Source: Forficula auricularia (lineage: Eukaryota > Arthropoda > Insecta > Dermaptera > Forficulidae). From it: 64,000 nucleotides of DNA. Below, piece after piece: positions 11,684 to 25,800 of this stretch. Numbering within the stretch: the first letter of the stretch is position 1; every line of letters starts with the position of its first letter. The stretch covers positions 11,501,401-11,565,400 of the forward strand of contig JALMQS010000075.1 in assembly GCA_024734495.1 (NCBI GenBank). The letters run 5' to 3'. The notes below the pieces were generated by a model. The model saw only the letters and a program-made list of their open reading frames with translations. It searched no databases and was not told the DNA's origin. Made by a program: the position numbers and the translations under genes.

Positions 11684-12180
11684 TTAAAGGTGTTTTATTA
11701 AACCCAGTGATTCCATCTTTGGCTGATACCTCCTCCTTCATCTAGTACCTACAGTTTCATCACAGCCACGAACTCTTACAATATTCATACATTTCTTTTA
11801 ATATGACAATTAACAAAATATCAAGAAAATAGTACAATAAGTTACATTAAATATGCAAAAGATAATTTATTAGGATCCCAATTGTAAAGTTGACTTCTAG
11901 GATCGGATTGCGGCTCAAGAGTTGTTTTATTTTCGGTGAGTATTTACAAGTCTTTAATTTTAAGCAGCTTTTGAAGCAAAAGATATGCTGGATTCTTATC
12001 AGATTTTCTTGATCACAGTTATGATGGAAAAAATGACTAAGAAAATTACATGAAGCTAAAAATTATTAAAATTCCAAATCCAAATGTCTTAAGTTGGTTA
12101 TAATACATTTTTCAGAAATAATTGTTCCATATATATCTTGAGCTCCAATATCAATATATTAATTAAAAAAATCTATATAC

Positions 12181-12569
12181 GATAATATTTCATCATTCGC
12201 GTCCATATTTTATTAAATATTTTAAAATCGTAGGAAGTGGACAAAAAATTAAACAACAGAGCTAGTTATTCAATTTACCAGACGTTTCGTCACTTTATTG
12301 AGACTTCATCAGTGGCTCATTCAATATAACTCTTTGTCAAAAATCTCTCAACTATAAGACAGCCAGCAAAGAACATTTTCCATTAAAACACAATTAAAAC
12401 ATTTTAAAAAAACAATATTAGATTGTCTTCACATAAAATTTTGATTTTTGACAAAGAGTTATATTGAATGAGCCACTGATGAAGTCTCAATAAAGTGACG
12501 AAATGTCTGGTAAATTGAATAACTAGCTCTGTTGTTTAATTTTTTGTCCACTTCCTGCGATTTTAAAAT
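12181..12569. mobile_element. Foldback with two hammerhead-like cores and 10-bp TSD
   Basis: Flanked by ATCTATATAC at 12171-12180 and 12570-12579. The arms start at ATTTTAAAATCGTAGGAAGTG (about 12220) and its complement (about 12565). The canonical CTGATGA occurs on the minus strand in the left arm and on the plus strand in the right arm. Confidence 0.7.
12278..12315 (-). ncRNA. Putative hammerhead ribozyme with canonical CTGATGA
   Basis: Minus strand: CCA (stem I), CTGATGA (12312-12306), extra A, GTC-10 nt loop-GAC (stem II), GAAAC, GTC, TGG (stem I). The plus-strand copy at 12473-12510 has the same layout but GAAATGTC, one substitution next to the cleavage triplet. Confidence 0.5.
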
Positions 12570-12639
12570 ATCTATATACAATATTTAGAGTCACCTAGCC
12601 CCTGGCGGGGAGCGTCTCGTTTTATGGTTAAAATTTATA

Positions 12640-13095
12640 TAGATAATAGCTGACCCAATCACGCGTTGCTGTGACTAACTCTTATACTTCACGCCTAAAC
12701 CACTGGACGTATCCAAACTATATTCGCAACATATGTCCGTTTGGTGCTCCGATTGGTATATCTAAATTTTGAGCCAGGTTTATAATTATTTAATGAATTA
12801 TATATTACTTGTTAAAATTGTTCCCTTAACCAAAAATAATATTGACAGTTGAAAAATTTCCAAAAAGCTATTATCGGCCATCTTGTTTGTTTGCTTTTAC
12901 CCCCCCCCAGAGGCGCTGACGTTGTTTCCTCGAAAAAAATATTTTTTGCATGCCACAGGTGTGATATCTATAAAAACACTCGTGTATTTGAATGGAATGT
13001 TGTGTGAAAATTTCAAAGAAATCGGTGAAGAACTTTCGGAGATCCTTCAACCTATCACTTAAGAGCTACAGTACATTTTTATTTATATAGAAGAT
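12640..13095 (+). mobile_element. Probable retroposon fragment
   Basis: A block beginning AGCTGACCCAATCACGCGTT and ending at a TTTTTATTTATATAGA-type tail. Its start context TTTATATAGA is repeated at the end (12648 and 13081), as for an inserted retroelement. No ORF. The class is uncertain. Confidence 0.35.
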
Positions 13096-13890
13096 AATCA
13101 TTCATTTCATTGGAATTCGAGTTTTGCAAATTTTTAAAATTCAAAGCACTCACCAATTTCTATTCATACTTTATGCTTCTAAATCATCCATAATACTTGA
13201 CATTCACTAAAAACCAACCTCGTGATATTTCAAATTAAAATGTTAATATTTATTTATTACAAACACTACTATCTATATATTTTAATCATTTGGACGGGCA
13301 AAAGCTTCAAACTATTTTTTAAGAAAGAATAAAATAAAAATACTCTTATTTTTGTAAATTTATTTTTTTATTTACAAGAATTTTTTCGATCTGTACAAAA
13401 TAGGACTATACACACACACACACACATACTCGCGGAAAAATCATTCAGTAAATAGTAGCAAATAAATTTGTCACAAGGCACTATATATTCACAATTTCGG
13501 CACAGTACTTGTGAGTATTTTGTTCTCTCTTTGTGACATGTTGATAATAATCATTGCACTACTATATATATTACGTTTATCACCAACACCAGACCGTTCC
13601 ATTCAAAAGAATTGAAATTTTTATAAAAATTTAATGATATTTTTTAAGTTTCATAAATAAAAATACATTTCATTATTAAGATTTTAAAATAATTCAATAA
13701 AAAAATTAAAGTTATCTCATTTTTAAATAATAATCGAAATAAAAAAATAATATTTAAAAGTGTTTAATATAGTACATTTTTTTTTAAAGATAAATTGAAT
13801 AAATTTAGGGAATTTTAAGCAAGAAAAAGTGTCACTGTAATATACATATATTTTCATAGGATTTAATGAATTAAATTAAATATACAAAAA

Positions 13891-16800
13891 TCACGCCATA
13901 TAAATAAACCCGTTTAAATCTTCTTCATCACGTTGCATGTATCGGTGTTCAATAAGCCATTCGATTTGTTCTTTTATTAGCTTTTTAGAAGGTAAAAACA
14001 TATTTTTTAACATATCTACAAGTTCCGATTGTAATTGAGCATTAGTTATCCTTTTACGCATTTTGAGAATTTTGATTATAGCCTCCTGAAAAAAAAATGC
14101 ATTTATACATGAGTGAGATTTTCTAAGTAATTCTATGTTAAGTTGCACGTTATTTCATATTCATTAGTTATCTTTATATTAAGAATCAAAGGTCTTATTA
14201 AAAATACACAAAAATTAAAGGAACTAGTTAATATTATAGTAGCAGTTCTTCCCCAAAAAGTAAGTGATAAGTTCTTGTTCCTTTCTTTTTGAAGAGCTAG
14301 TTTTAAGTTTAATAAGCTGACGTGTTCTGATGTGGCCATCCACTTGACTTTACCATACAACCTGGCCCCTCACTTATATTTAATATTTAATAAAATTATT
14401 TATAATCATGTAGGGGGGGTTAGTTTTTGCATTTTTAGACTCCTGGGGGCCCACTGATTATGTATACAAAATTTGGTTGAGTTTGCTCAAATGGCCTAGA
14501 TTTTTAATTTTTAAACCCCCCCCCCCTTAATTTTAGGGTCGATATGCACCCAAATCTAGTTTTTGAGCAAGCTCGTCCACAAAAATTTGGTAACGCACAG
14601 ACTAACTAACTAACAATACAACTACAAGCAGACAACCAGACTAACAGACATTTTGACAAAACAATTATTATCTCGAAAAATATAATTTTTTCGATGTTTA
14701 CTTATTATAGCTTTTTTGTAGACCGAAATGCCATGGTTTCGCTCAATTTTTTTAATCAAAATAGTTTCAGCCGTTTTTGAGATATTTCGAAAAATAGAAG
14801 GAAAAAACACTTTTTTCATGCACGATTACAATACTTGACCATACCCTGTATGGTAAAGTAAAAAGTAATGGAGTCAAGCAATTGGAGTTATTGTAAGTAG
14901 TTACTGCCCAGCCCAATTTGCAGATGCATAGCTATAAATTTGTACTCAAGTTAAATTGTGCAAATTCTCCAGAGTGGCAAGAGAATGCTTGGAGGCCCAT
15001 CTCCACAATGCGAGCCTTATAGAGGATGAGAAGCTACAGGGGTGTGAAAAATCGCCTGGACCTGAATAAGAAGTCAAATTTTCCTTGGTGGATATTTCGC
15101 CACAGAGAAAAATATGTTCATTCCAAGACAGGTCAGATGCGACTGAGACAATATTTAGATAACGTTAAGTCTTGTTTGTATATATTAATATTAAGGTATT
15201 TAAATTTTGAGAGCCCCATTTTTCTAAAGTGCTTAGGTCGAAAGTGATTGAGGAAGCAATTTCGATTATTCGGGAGTGAAGGAGCGCCGTGCTTTTATGG
15301 GGCGGCGATCAAATCTATGAAAATTTGACTAATAGGAAAAATGTACGACTGTTTGAGAACAAACCATATTATACTATTTCTTTGCGCTCATGCTTTAAGA
15401 GTTAAAAAGTACAAAAATTGAACAAACCTGTACACGTAAAATTCTCAATTGAACTATTGATTCATTATCTTCGGCTTTACTTCTTTCGGTACTTAATTGA
15501 AGTCGACCTATTAAACTTAATCTACCCCTTCGTTGAATTTTTCCATTTTTTCTAAAAATAAAAATAAGAATATATCATTTGACTTAATATTTTTATCCAA
15601 ACCAAAGAAAAATAGAACATATCGTCGCCTTAGAGTGTAAACCTGCTAACTCACAACAAGGAAATTTTACAGAGAAAAAACAAACAAAATTTAATATTGT
15701 TATTATGGAAAGAAACTATTTTTCACATTTTTTTTCTACAACTTAGCAGTTTTATTTGGACGATGCTGCATCTCTTTTTCTTATGAACGGTATTAATATG
15801 TCATTTATGATGAAAAATGGATTTAGCAGGTTTACACTCTAAGGCGACGTATTATATTATAATTTAATTATCATTTCTTACATTAAAGCGAAATCTTGAT
15901 TGACCCAGAATAATGTATTCTCATCAAAATCCTTTGGTGATTGGACTTCAGGTGAATAAACAATTACCTGACGTTTTAATTTTGGAAATGCGACCATGGA
16001 CTAAAAATAAATATTCAATAAGTATATAAAAATACATATTAATATATATATATCATACAGTGTGCCTCATTTATCGTTACTCATTTTGAAAGTAGGATAA
16101 TATATTTATTGTTAATTGTTAAATAAAACTGAACATAGTACCTTGGAATCCCCAATTATAAGAAATTAATAGAAAGTCTTTTTAAAAGCATTTAAAACTA
16201 GGCCTGTCGAAGTTATGGTTACGACGTTACGAGATCAAATTTCGGTCTTCGTTTGTTATTACAATTTTTTAATTTGATTGGCATCATTGGGTGAATATTT
16301 TTTACTTTATGACCCTTTGAATTTGCCCTTGGCACCTGACCAAGAACAATATTTTATCCCAGAGAACTAAGGATAAAGTAAAAAGTTTATTGGTATTTCA
16401 CTCTATCTTATTGTCATTATCCTCAATTTATAGAGAATTAAATTTCCTTCTAAATCAAATGCTGTGAGCGTCACATAGTTTTACTTACAGCCCCTTCTTC
16501 TTTGAAATAATATTACCAATTTTACCCTTTTAAATTTACTCTTACATTTCTTCAATCAAGTAGAAAAAAATAGACATCATAGCACTTGTTTAGTTTTAGA
16601 AACTTTTTAAAATATAAAATACTAGGTAGGTTACAAATAAAATTTTTTTCAAAAATTTTCTTTACTTTATTTAATATGTTTCACCAAGAACCTATACCAT
16701 TCTCCCTTAACAAAAGCAATATGATAGAGTGAAATAATGCTAATGAGTGGGAATAAAAAAAACGAATCACTATTCGCATGTTATTTAAATAGGAAAATCT

Positions 16801-19800
16801 TTGGGGATCTCTTAATATTAAAAGCTCCTCTTGCTTGAGGATTTTTTTATACATATACTAAAAGATTATCTTGTATAAATAAAGAAAAATTGGTTTCTTC
16901 CAAACGAAACACTCTAAAATACGAGGATTACCTACACTTTTCGTTCTACAACTTTATTAAACTAAGATAGGAGGCGGCCGCATGCGCATGCGTTGAGTTG
17001 TCGCGTCTGTGATCACGTGTGCGGAATTTAATCACGATCGCGTCAGTTGTCGTCTAGCTACAACAGCATAAGCATGTCGGCTCCGATATCAGAATTCACC
17101 AAAGAGGAGCAACGAGGAGTGGTCAGCGGGTGTGAAAGGTGCTGAAATTCACCGGAGACTTTTGTCACAATACGAGGAAAGTGCTTTATCTAGTAAATGC
17201 GTTTTTTTATGGATCGAAAAGTGGACGAACGAGCGTAACACAAAAAGAGGGAGCTAGGGGACCGTCAACTTTGAGACCCTGGAACACCCTCCCTAAGGCC
17301 CAGATCTCGAACATTCATCTCTTTGGACCGCTCAAGGAAGCTTTGAGAGGTCGTCGATTTGCCTCAGACATGGACGTTCGGGATGCGGTGCAAAAGTGGC
17401 TTCATGACCAACCGAAAACCTTCTACCAGGAAGGCATCTGGAAGCTTGTGGCTCGCTGGACCAAGTGCATTGCGAAAGGTGGAGACTATATCGAAAAATA
17501 ATGTATCTGTTGTACACCTATCTTAGTTTAAAAAAGTTGTAGAACGAAAAGTGTAAGTAATTTTTGACTTATCCTCGAATATGGTATATCATTTATATAT
17601 AAGTGTATGTTTATTTGTATCAAGCAGATGACATCCTCATTTATTTGCTCTTAAAAATCAACAACTTGGCTACTCTCCGCAAGAAAATATTTTCAAATTA
17701 GCTTCATTGTTCGCTGAATCCAAGGCTACATGGAACCCAACGACTATTGTCAACCAGCAGAAAAACAGTTTTGTCAACTCAGAATGGTAACGTTAAATGT
17801 CGCATCCTGTATAATATACATACCCATAAAGTTCTTCTTAGTTCAGGATCAGGTAATTCTGTCGCTAACCTTAAGTTTTCATATGGAATTTTTTCTAATG
17901 GTCTTTGATTCCAAGCAAATAGAACAGCCATTTGAAATGTGGTTACATCAATGTCAAAACGCCCTATGGCATTTGCAAAGGTAATCTAAAATCGAAAGGT
18001 TTTAATTAATTTATTAATTTTAAAATAAAATGGAGATTTGATGGAAAGTCAGACCATGGATAATGAAAAATAAAATTCCAAATTAAATAATTTATTGGGG
18101 CGTCATTTCCGATCTATCAAAAAGCGACGTTTCGGAGGATCTTCTCTTTATTCAAAAGGGTCTTGTAACAACACTCCTTTAACAGTGATTGTTGTTTGGA
18201 GTTATACTTTACCATTTACATCAAAAAATCTTCAAGAGTCAGGAAAGAGATGGTTAGCAGCTTTATTCGTTTCCTTTTAAATCCTGAAAGAGGGAAGATC
18301 CTCCGAAACTTGGATTTTTGAAAGATTGAAAAATGATTATTGTTAAGAGTTCATAGCTGTGATGAAACTGTATTAGATGAAGGAGGTATTAGCCAAAGTT
18401 GGATGCGCTGGGTTCAATAAAATGCCTTGAATAAAACGTTTCGGCCTGAATTTATTTGGCCATCTTCAGTTAATTGGGAGTTATACACAAAATGCGGTAC
18501 ATATATGTGATAGAACCAAGACTTGTCAAAGATAAAATTGTAGCTTCATGTGAATTTACGTCAGACCATGCTCAAAGGTTCAGAATGAATGAATGAATTC
18601 ATTCTGAACCTTTGAGCACGACACGTTGTAAATTCACATGAATCTACAATTTTTATTTTTGACAAGGCTTGGTTCGATCACATATGTGTACTGCATTTTG
18701 TGTATAACTCCCAATTAACTGAAGATGGCCAAATAAATTCAGGGTGTTTTATTGAACCCAGCGCATCCAACTTTGGCTGATACCTACTCCTTCATCTAAT
18801 ACGATTGAAAATGATGTCACAATAAATGATTTTATTAGGAATTTTTTTTTTCATGATCCCTGGACTGCCTCACCATCAAATCTCCATTAAGATCTCCCAA
18901 ACCATCTCCATTAAAAAATTTCGATATATTTAAAATAAAATTAATAAACGTACAGTTCCATTACTCATATGATGATACCATTGTAATTTTCTGCCACTGT
19001 GTTTTTTTTTATAAAAATCTTCAACTTCGGGAATATAATCTTCTAATTCTAACGGAAGTGATACAGTGACACGTTCTGATCCTCTGGCCCAAGCTCCAGC
19101 ATTCAAAATTTTGATATTTATTGAATCTAGTGAAAAGAAAATTGAAGAAATTATTAATAAGAAAAAAAATCAAGAGATAAAAGTTTTAATTTTAGAGGAA
19201 TTAAAGATTGTCTTCTACTTTATATAAATTTATTATTCAGATTTTTTAAAATATTTTCATACCTGCTATTGCGCCTTTTGTGGTACGGTATCTCCCTTTG
19301 AATTGCTGATTCAAATCTTCTGAAACTTTGATATCTTGGAACATTCGAGCCAATTTATTCACATAATCAGCTGGCATTCCAACCTCTCTTAACCTATCCA
19401 TAGAAAAAATAATTAATTAATATAAATAGAATAAGAATAAACTCATCGAGAAATTAATGGTGATAATTGAAAAAAAAATCGTTTTTAAGGAAATGCTAAA
19501 AAAATCAAATAAAACTGGTTTCTTCTGGTTTGTCATTAGAATCATAACTTAAGATTTTTCGAATCCAAATTTAGTTTTACATGGATTTATCGTTTTTAGG
19601 GGTCAGTTCAAAGATAGAATGGGATGCTAATAGTGTAACTACAATGTCTGTATGTCCCTATGTCAGAGCTAGTAAAATAAATAAAATACAAACTTGAAAT
19701 TTACATATTATATGCTATTCATTTTCCCCAAAATTGAAAATAGTCTTAAAATTTTAATCGAATGATTTTTTGGGGAGGATCGAATTTTTTGTGGAATAAA

Positions 19801-22800
19801 AAATAAAAAATATTTTTTATCATAGTGAGGTATCTGTGTAAGAATCTTTTTAAGTAGAATTAGGTAAATTTTTAAAATTTATTTCCCTTTAAAATGACGG
19901 CATGAGAGATCCCCAAAGTAGCTATTTGGTTATTTGAAAATGGCTCAACTTAAAATCATGAAAAAATACCATAAATTCCCTCATCCTCTTTTTATCAATG
20001 ACAAATAAGAACGAATTTGATACCCCGAGTATTTTGGAAGTTAAGGGAAGGAATCCGACCCGCACTTAGCCAGCTTATTAATACTATATGTGATAGTGCA
20101 AGGGAAAAGGACCGACCAGTTTTATCATCGAATATTTATACTTGTATTTTATTTTAGCATACCAAGGTCATTGTCATTAGAAGATCGAATTTTAATTTCT
20201 TAATTAATGATCGGTCATTTTTTTAATCAAAACCTTAGGTGATTAGCGATTTTAATTTATACAATTCATTGGAATTGGTAAAGTCGCATTTTCTCTTCAT
20301 TTATTTTAATAAAAATAAGGGCAAAAATGTGAAATATAATATAAATTAACATATGATATACTATATATAAATATTCAACAATTCATAACTCAGCCAATTT
20401 TTGGAATTATTGGGAGAAACAAGAGAGTTTTGTTCGGGTGATTCTCTAGAAGCAGGAAATGCCATTAGCTCGATTTTGACCAGGGTGAAGATAAGGGTCC
20501 TTTTCCCTTGCACCATCACATATTACGACCACGTACAGACCATGGGCTCTCATGCTTCTACTTATAATACAAGTATAGAAGTAAAAAAGTGAAGAAAAAA
20601 TGTAGGATTGAGAATATATCAAAACAATTTTTGATATTCAAGATAAACCTCAAAAATTCCCATCTTTAAATTTAAACTTTTTTATATTTGTAATAAAGCT
20701 TGAAAATAAATAAATAAAAAAAAAATTAAATAAATGATATTATCTTATTTACCATTCTACCATGAATTCTTCTTTTTCAGAATCAGCAGAGGTGTCTAAA
20801 ATTAATCGCCTTGTTAGATGAGCTTTATGATAGCGCATAAAAACATCTTTATTTTGAACGTATTTTAGTACCAAAAGCTTAAAGAGAATAAAATTAATTA
20901 AAATAAACAAAGAGTTTTTAATTAATATATAATAAAGAAATGAGTACTTACAACATCTCTAAGTTTAGATTCTATTTCATCTGACGTTAGTTTTTTACTT
21001 AAGGGGGTTTTACGTAAAAGCATATCACAATAATTTGCTAATAATTCAGGACACTTGGACTCTGGCTGAAGACTTTTTGGTCCTGAGCCACCAAAATTAA
21101 CAGGAGCAGTGGCTGTGGAAGTGTTACCACCTCCTGCTGTTTTCGGAGGGGGTAATTCTAGTCGAAATACTTTGGTATCATTAACAACATGTTTATAAGC
21201 CTTATCTCGAGCTGTGAGAAATCTTGGATCATCTCCGAAGGCGTCATGAACAAGAACCGAGAATTGTCTAAACAGAGCTAGCAATCTATCGACGTATTTT
21301 TCTGAATCCTTAAAAAAAATATATATTTATTAAAATATAGGTATTATGAAGTTTTCTTATATCATCCTTTACAAAAAAGTTTCCGCAACCATCAACTAAA
21401 CTTTCGTTTTAATTTATTCTTTTTATATATACCTATATATAATAACATTTTTTAAATATAATCAAAAAAACATTTATTAATACATTTATTGAAACATTAA
21501 TAAATGATTTTTCTTATTGTAATTCAAGAATTGTATCATTTATACAAGAAAACAATCAAGAATATATAAATATAATGTAGAGTATGTATAATTTATTTGT
21601 TAGAAAGTATAGTTTCGCAGGGTTGACCTTCTTCTTCAGTATTCGTATGAATCTGAACTAATTAGATTTCTAACAAAAATAATTTACATCCAATTGGGTA
21701 TTTGAACCTATCAGATCCTATACTACTAAAGCGCATTTGTGCCTGCCTCTATATGTACTTGTCCGTCCCCCAACAAAAACAGTCGTCATGGTTACCAATT
21801 TAAATGAAATTATCTATATATAAAATTAAGGTTTTGTCTTTACCTTAGACCATGAAATATATAGACACGCCCTGGTGTCGATTTGGTGAGGCCAACATCT
21901 CCAATAGAACTTGACGTCATCTGTAGGTAGGAACACCCAGAAATAGCATGGCCACTATAGGAATTATTATACATTGAGATAAATTTATCGTAGTTTAGAT
22001 TATTTATTTTGGATTCCAATAATCGCAAATTAATATTAAATTAATATAACCAAAATATTTATGCGAGAACGTGACGTCATCTATAGGCGATGTTGGCCTG
22101 ACTTCCCTCTGTGTGGAGAGTAGCAGAGGGCGTGTCTATATATTTAATGGTCTAAGGTCTGTACATTGGGGTGCTGGGTGGGTTTCGGTGGGGTGGGGGT
22201 CCAGGGGTCGTCATGGTTACTAATTTAAATGAAATTATCTATATATATAAAATTAACGTTTTGTCTGTACATTGGGGTGGTGGGGTGGATGGGGGTGCTG
22301 AGTGGGTTTCGGGCTGGGAGTCCAGGGGGCGAGCCCCCTAGCTAGTAAGAGGGCCGCCGAAGGCGGGCCTTGCAGCTAGTACTTGAAATAAAAATATTTA
22401 TATTATGTCACGGTGGTGATGCGGAGGATTCTTACATATGTTAAATAAAAGAAAAGCTTTTTTCTCAACAATTTTTTAATTCAATAGGTAATTAAATTAA
22501 ATCGAAATATTTCGGAAACTGTTTTAATTTTTTTCCTATCTATAAAATAAGATTTTGGCCTCGATTAAAAAAGATAATTCCCGTAGTCCGGTCAGAGCCG
22601 TCATTGTCAATGACGTACTTTTGTAAAAGGACAAAAAATAGTATTAGTTTATTAGTAAAATATTAATAAAATTATAAATTATGAGATGTTTAAAAAATTA
22701 TTTAATGGTAGATCTTTAGTGTATTAACTGTATTCGGATGTATTTAATAAACTAATGTTATTTTACTCTAGTTGAAAATAAAATATTATTTCAACTTTTA

Positions 22801-25800
22801 ACACAAACATGACTTCAACATAAAAACAACTCATTTGCGGACATTCTTTTATATCATTTGAAAAGAACTCCGGAAGTAGAGGCCAGAGTTTTTATTCATA
22901 CTCTATACCTATATGTGAGTATTTTTAATTTATTATTTATAAGGGGATTTAGTTGAGGCTTAACAGAAATCCTTACAGAAGATAATATATTTATATGGAT
23001 ACAAATATATTTTTTCCTCCAAAAATAAAATGTTATTTCTTACTTGAGTAATAATATCTGCGGCAGCAATCATATCTGCAAGCCCTGCGCTAATAATATG
23101 GTCTTCGAGATTTTTAAGCATTGGAGTTACCCCATCCTGTACCCGATCCATTAATTTAAAAAGTAATTGAAGTTCTTAAAAAAAAAAAATTATAAATTTT
23201 GATTAATTCATTCGATTATAAATAGAAGATTTAAAAAATACATGATACATACTTTCAGTTTCATTTGCTTTTATCATTCCTGGACATTCAGCAAGAATTG
23301 TTGATTTGAAGGCAGTTACTAGCACGTTAACACAACAATCAATAAGCTGTTTGATAAAAAAAATGTTAAAAATTAATAATAATAAAATGAATATATATAA
23401 ATATACAGGTGCCGTGCGCTCTATGGGTGCTGTGGATGCGGCGCATCCCTAAAATTTCAAAACTTTAAGGTAGTTGTTTCGCGACAATACTAGCAAAAAG
23501 TTAATGCTAGAGTATATAGAACAGATAATAAGGATTCATAATTCATAAAACCAAAACTTTTTGCTGTTTATGTACCACTACTAGCCAATCCCGTGCTCGT
23601 TTGACAAATCTGGCAACATTGTCCGAGCTAGAATATTTTTTATTATAGAAATGACAGATAAAATACATTATAAAGGTCGATTTATTAAATAAAAAGTTCT
23701 TAATAAGCGATTGAAAGCTGTTGTGACAATGGCTGAACCGAAAAAACGTCAAAAAAGTACTAAAGTTAATCCACTTTTTAGGTTAAATACATTGGTTGTT
23801 GCCAGCTTGTTTTTAGTGTAAATTTTTCATTATATATTTTTGATTATTTATTCCTTATTATCTTAGAAACTGTGTTGTAACTATGAATTAAAATTTTCTT
23901 AAAAAATGTATTAGTTATTGTTTAATGTTGGTTTAGGTTTTTATAACAATGGGAAGAAGAGTTTCTTAATTATAATTAAATATGTATGTAAACTTTCCGA
24001 TATCCCGTATAGTGCAATGTATAAGAGTCTGAAAAACTCTATCTTTGGAATTTAATATCTACGGAACAATATTGTTCATAAATTTCGTTTTGCCACCAAT
24101 CGATTCAGAAGTATTTAAATAATAATGTATCTAAATAATTATTTTTATTTAGTCTTCCGTCAAGGCTTCAGATCCTCAACGGTATCCCTCCTGCTGGCTA
24201 AATAAAAATACATTTAGCCGCCCACCTAAGTTTTATTAAATATTTTACAATCAAACAAATGTTCACTCAATTTATTTATTACATTCAATTTCTAGGATCA
24301 TAAAAGATTAAAAAATCATAATTTAAACAATAATATTTATTAATTTGAAAGTTTATATTAGGAAAATAAGGACAAGTTTTTTGTGTGACTTTTTTATTTA
24401 TCCACCAACGTTTCGTCTATTTGAAGCCCTGAAGAAGTAGGCAAAGTCGACGAAACGTTGTCTGATAAATAAAAAAGTCACACATAAAAAACTTGTCCTT
24501 TTTTTCCTAATATAAACTTTCAAATTAATACAAATTATGGACGGAAATGATAATAATAATAATATTTATTTTTATTTTAAAAAAAAAAACATAAAATTAA
24601 AAAAAATGTAATTTTTACATGAAAGCCATTTTTACATCAGCACTTAATTTTTCAAATTTATTGTTTGAATTTAACATTTTAATAACATGTGTTGCCTCCT
24701 CTGGCTTTAATGTCCTCCTCTAAGCGATTGGGAATACTATCTTATATACTTTGGTCTGAACACCCTCCACCCTAGTTGTGATATGCTGATGATATCACTG
24801 TTGTGATATGCCTTTTCGACATGTTACATAAGTCTACGCGGAAGCATTAGTCTTATGTAATTACGGAAATAACAAAGCTTGACCTTATTATAATTATATT
24901 TAAGCGATGAGTTTCTGATAATTGAGGCGGATGACTTATGACCGAGATCCCTGTCACACCGTACCTCTGTACTTATACTGAATAAACCTTGTATTAAATA
25001 ATACATCTTGTTATAATCATTTACTACACCCCTCACCCCTAGTATATTATAACACTACCCCTGGACCCCGCACACTTTGAACCTCCAGCTTTCTCCTGAA
25101 CCCCAACCCCCTCCCTTGTCCCCCCACCTCTCAACCCCTGGGAGGGGGACATAGAAACATAGGTACATACAGAGACAGGCACAAATGCCTTTTAGTAGTA
25201 TGTGATATAGGTACAGACACAGAGCGAAATGCCCTTTAGTACCCCTGGACCCCCACATCCCAGACTCCACACACCCTGAACACCACATTCAAACCCCCAG
25301 CAATGGACCCCCAACCCTGGGCGGACGGACAAACATAGGTATATATACAGGCACAAATACCCTTTAGTAGCCCCTGGATATAGGTACAGACACAGAAAGA
25401 AATACCCTTTAGTACCTGCCTACCTCCACACCTGGACTCCACCTCAAAGCACCTGGGGGGACGGACATAGGTACAGAGGCAGGTACAAATGCGCTTTAGT
25501 AGTATAGGATATGCTTATGGTATGTTCTTCCATTCCCCCAAAATCGCATCTATCAGTTCCGGGATGGTGGTTGGTAGTGATGTTCGACTCCGAATACGTC
25601 TTTTTAAGTTTGCCCATATGTTTTCGATAGGGTTGAGGTCTGGACTGCGTGCTGGCCATGGTATTCTTCTAATGCCGACTGTATCCAGGTACTAAGTAAC
25701 AATTCTATCCACGTGTGGTCGGCCGTTATCTTGCATAAGAAGAAAATATTCTCCAATTAATGGTGCAAACGTGATAGCTTGTTTTTCCAGGACATCTTCC

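Larger units (their letters stand above)
11302..11785. mobile_element. Foldback family F1, copy 1, two hammerhead-like cores
   Basis: Inverted arms from ACTAGATGAGGAGGTATCAG (11302) to its complement at 11748, with a one-sided extension CAGTTTCATCACAGCC to about 11785. A second copy with the same arms and extension lies at 18338-18802. The centre of symmetry is near 11527. The open frames at 11366-11658 are palindrome artefacts. Confidence 0.75.
18030..18893. mobile_element. Foldback family G, copy 1, split by F1
   Basis: Inverted ends ATGGAGATTTGATGGAAAGTC (18030) and its complement (18893). The arms contain GACGTTTCGGAGGATCTT (18124) and AGATCCTCCGAAAC (18294). The hammerhead core here is decayed (CTGAAAGA). 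An F1 foldback is inserted at 18338. Confidence 0.6.

Noticed and set aside
24800..25027. Solo LTR (TGTTACATAAG.. to ..TTTACTACA with an AATAAA)
   Set aside because: No matching flanking duplication and no tRNA primer site or gag/pol; the boundary letters alone are too weak.
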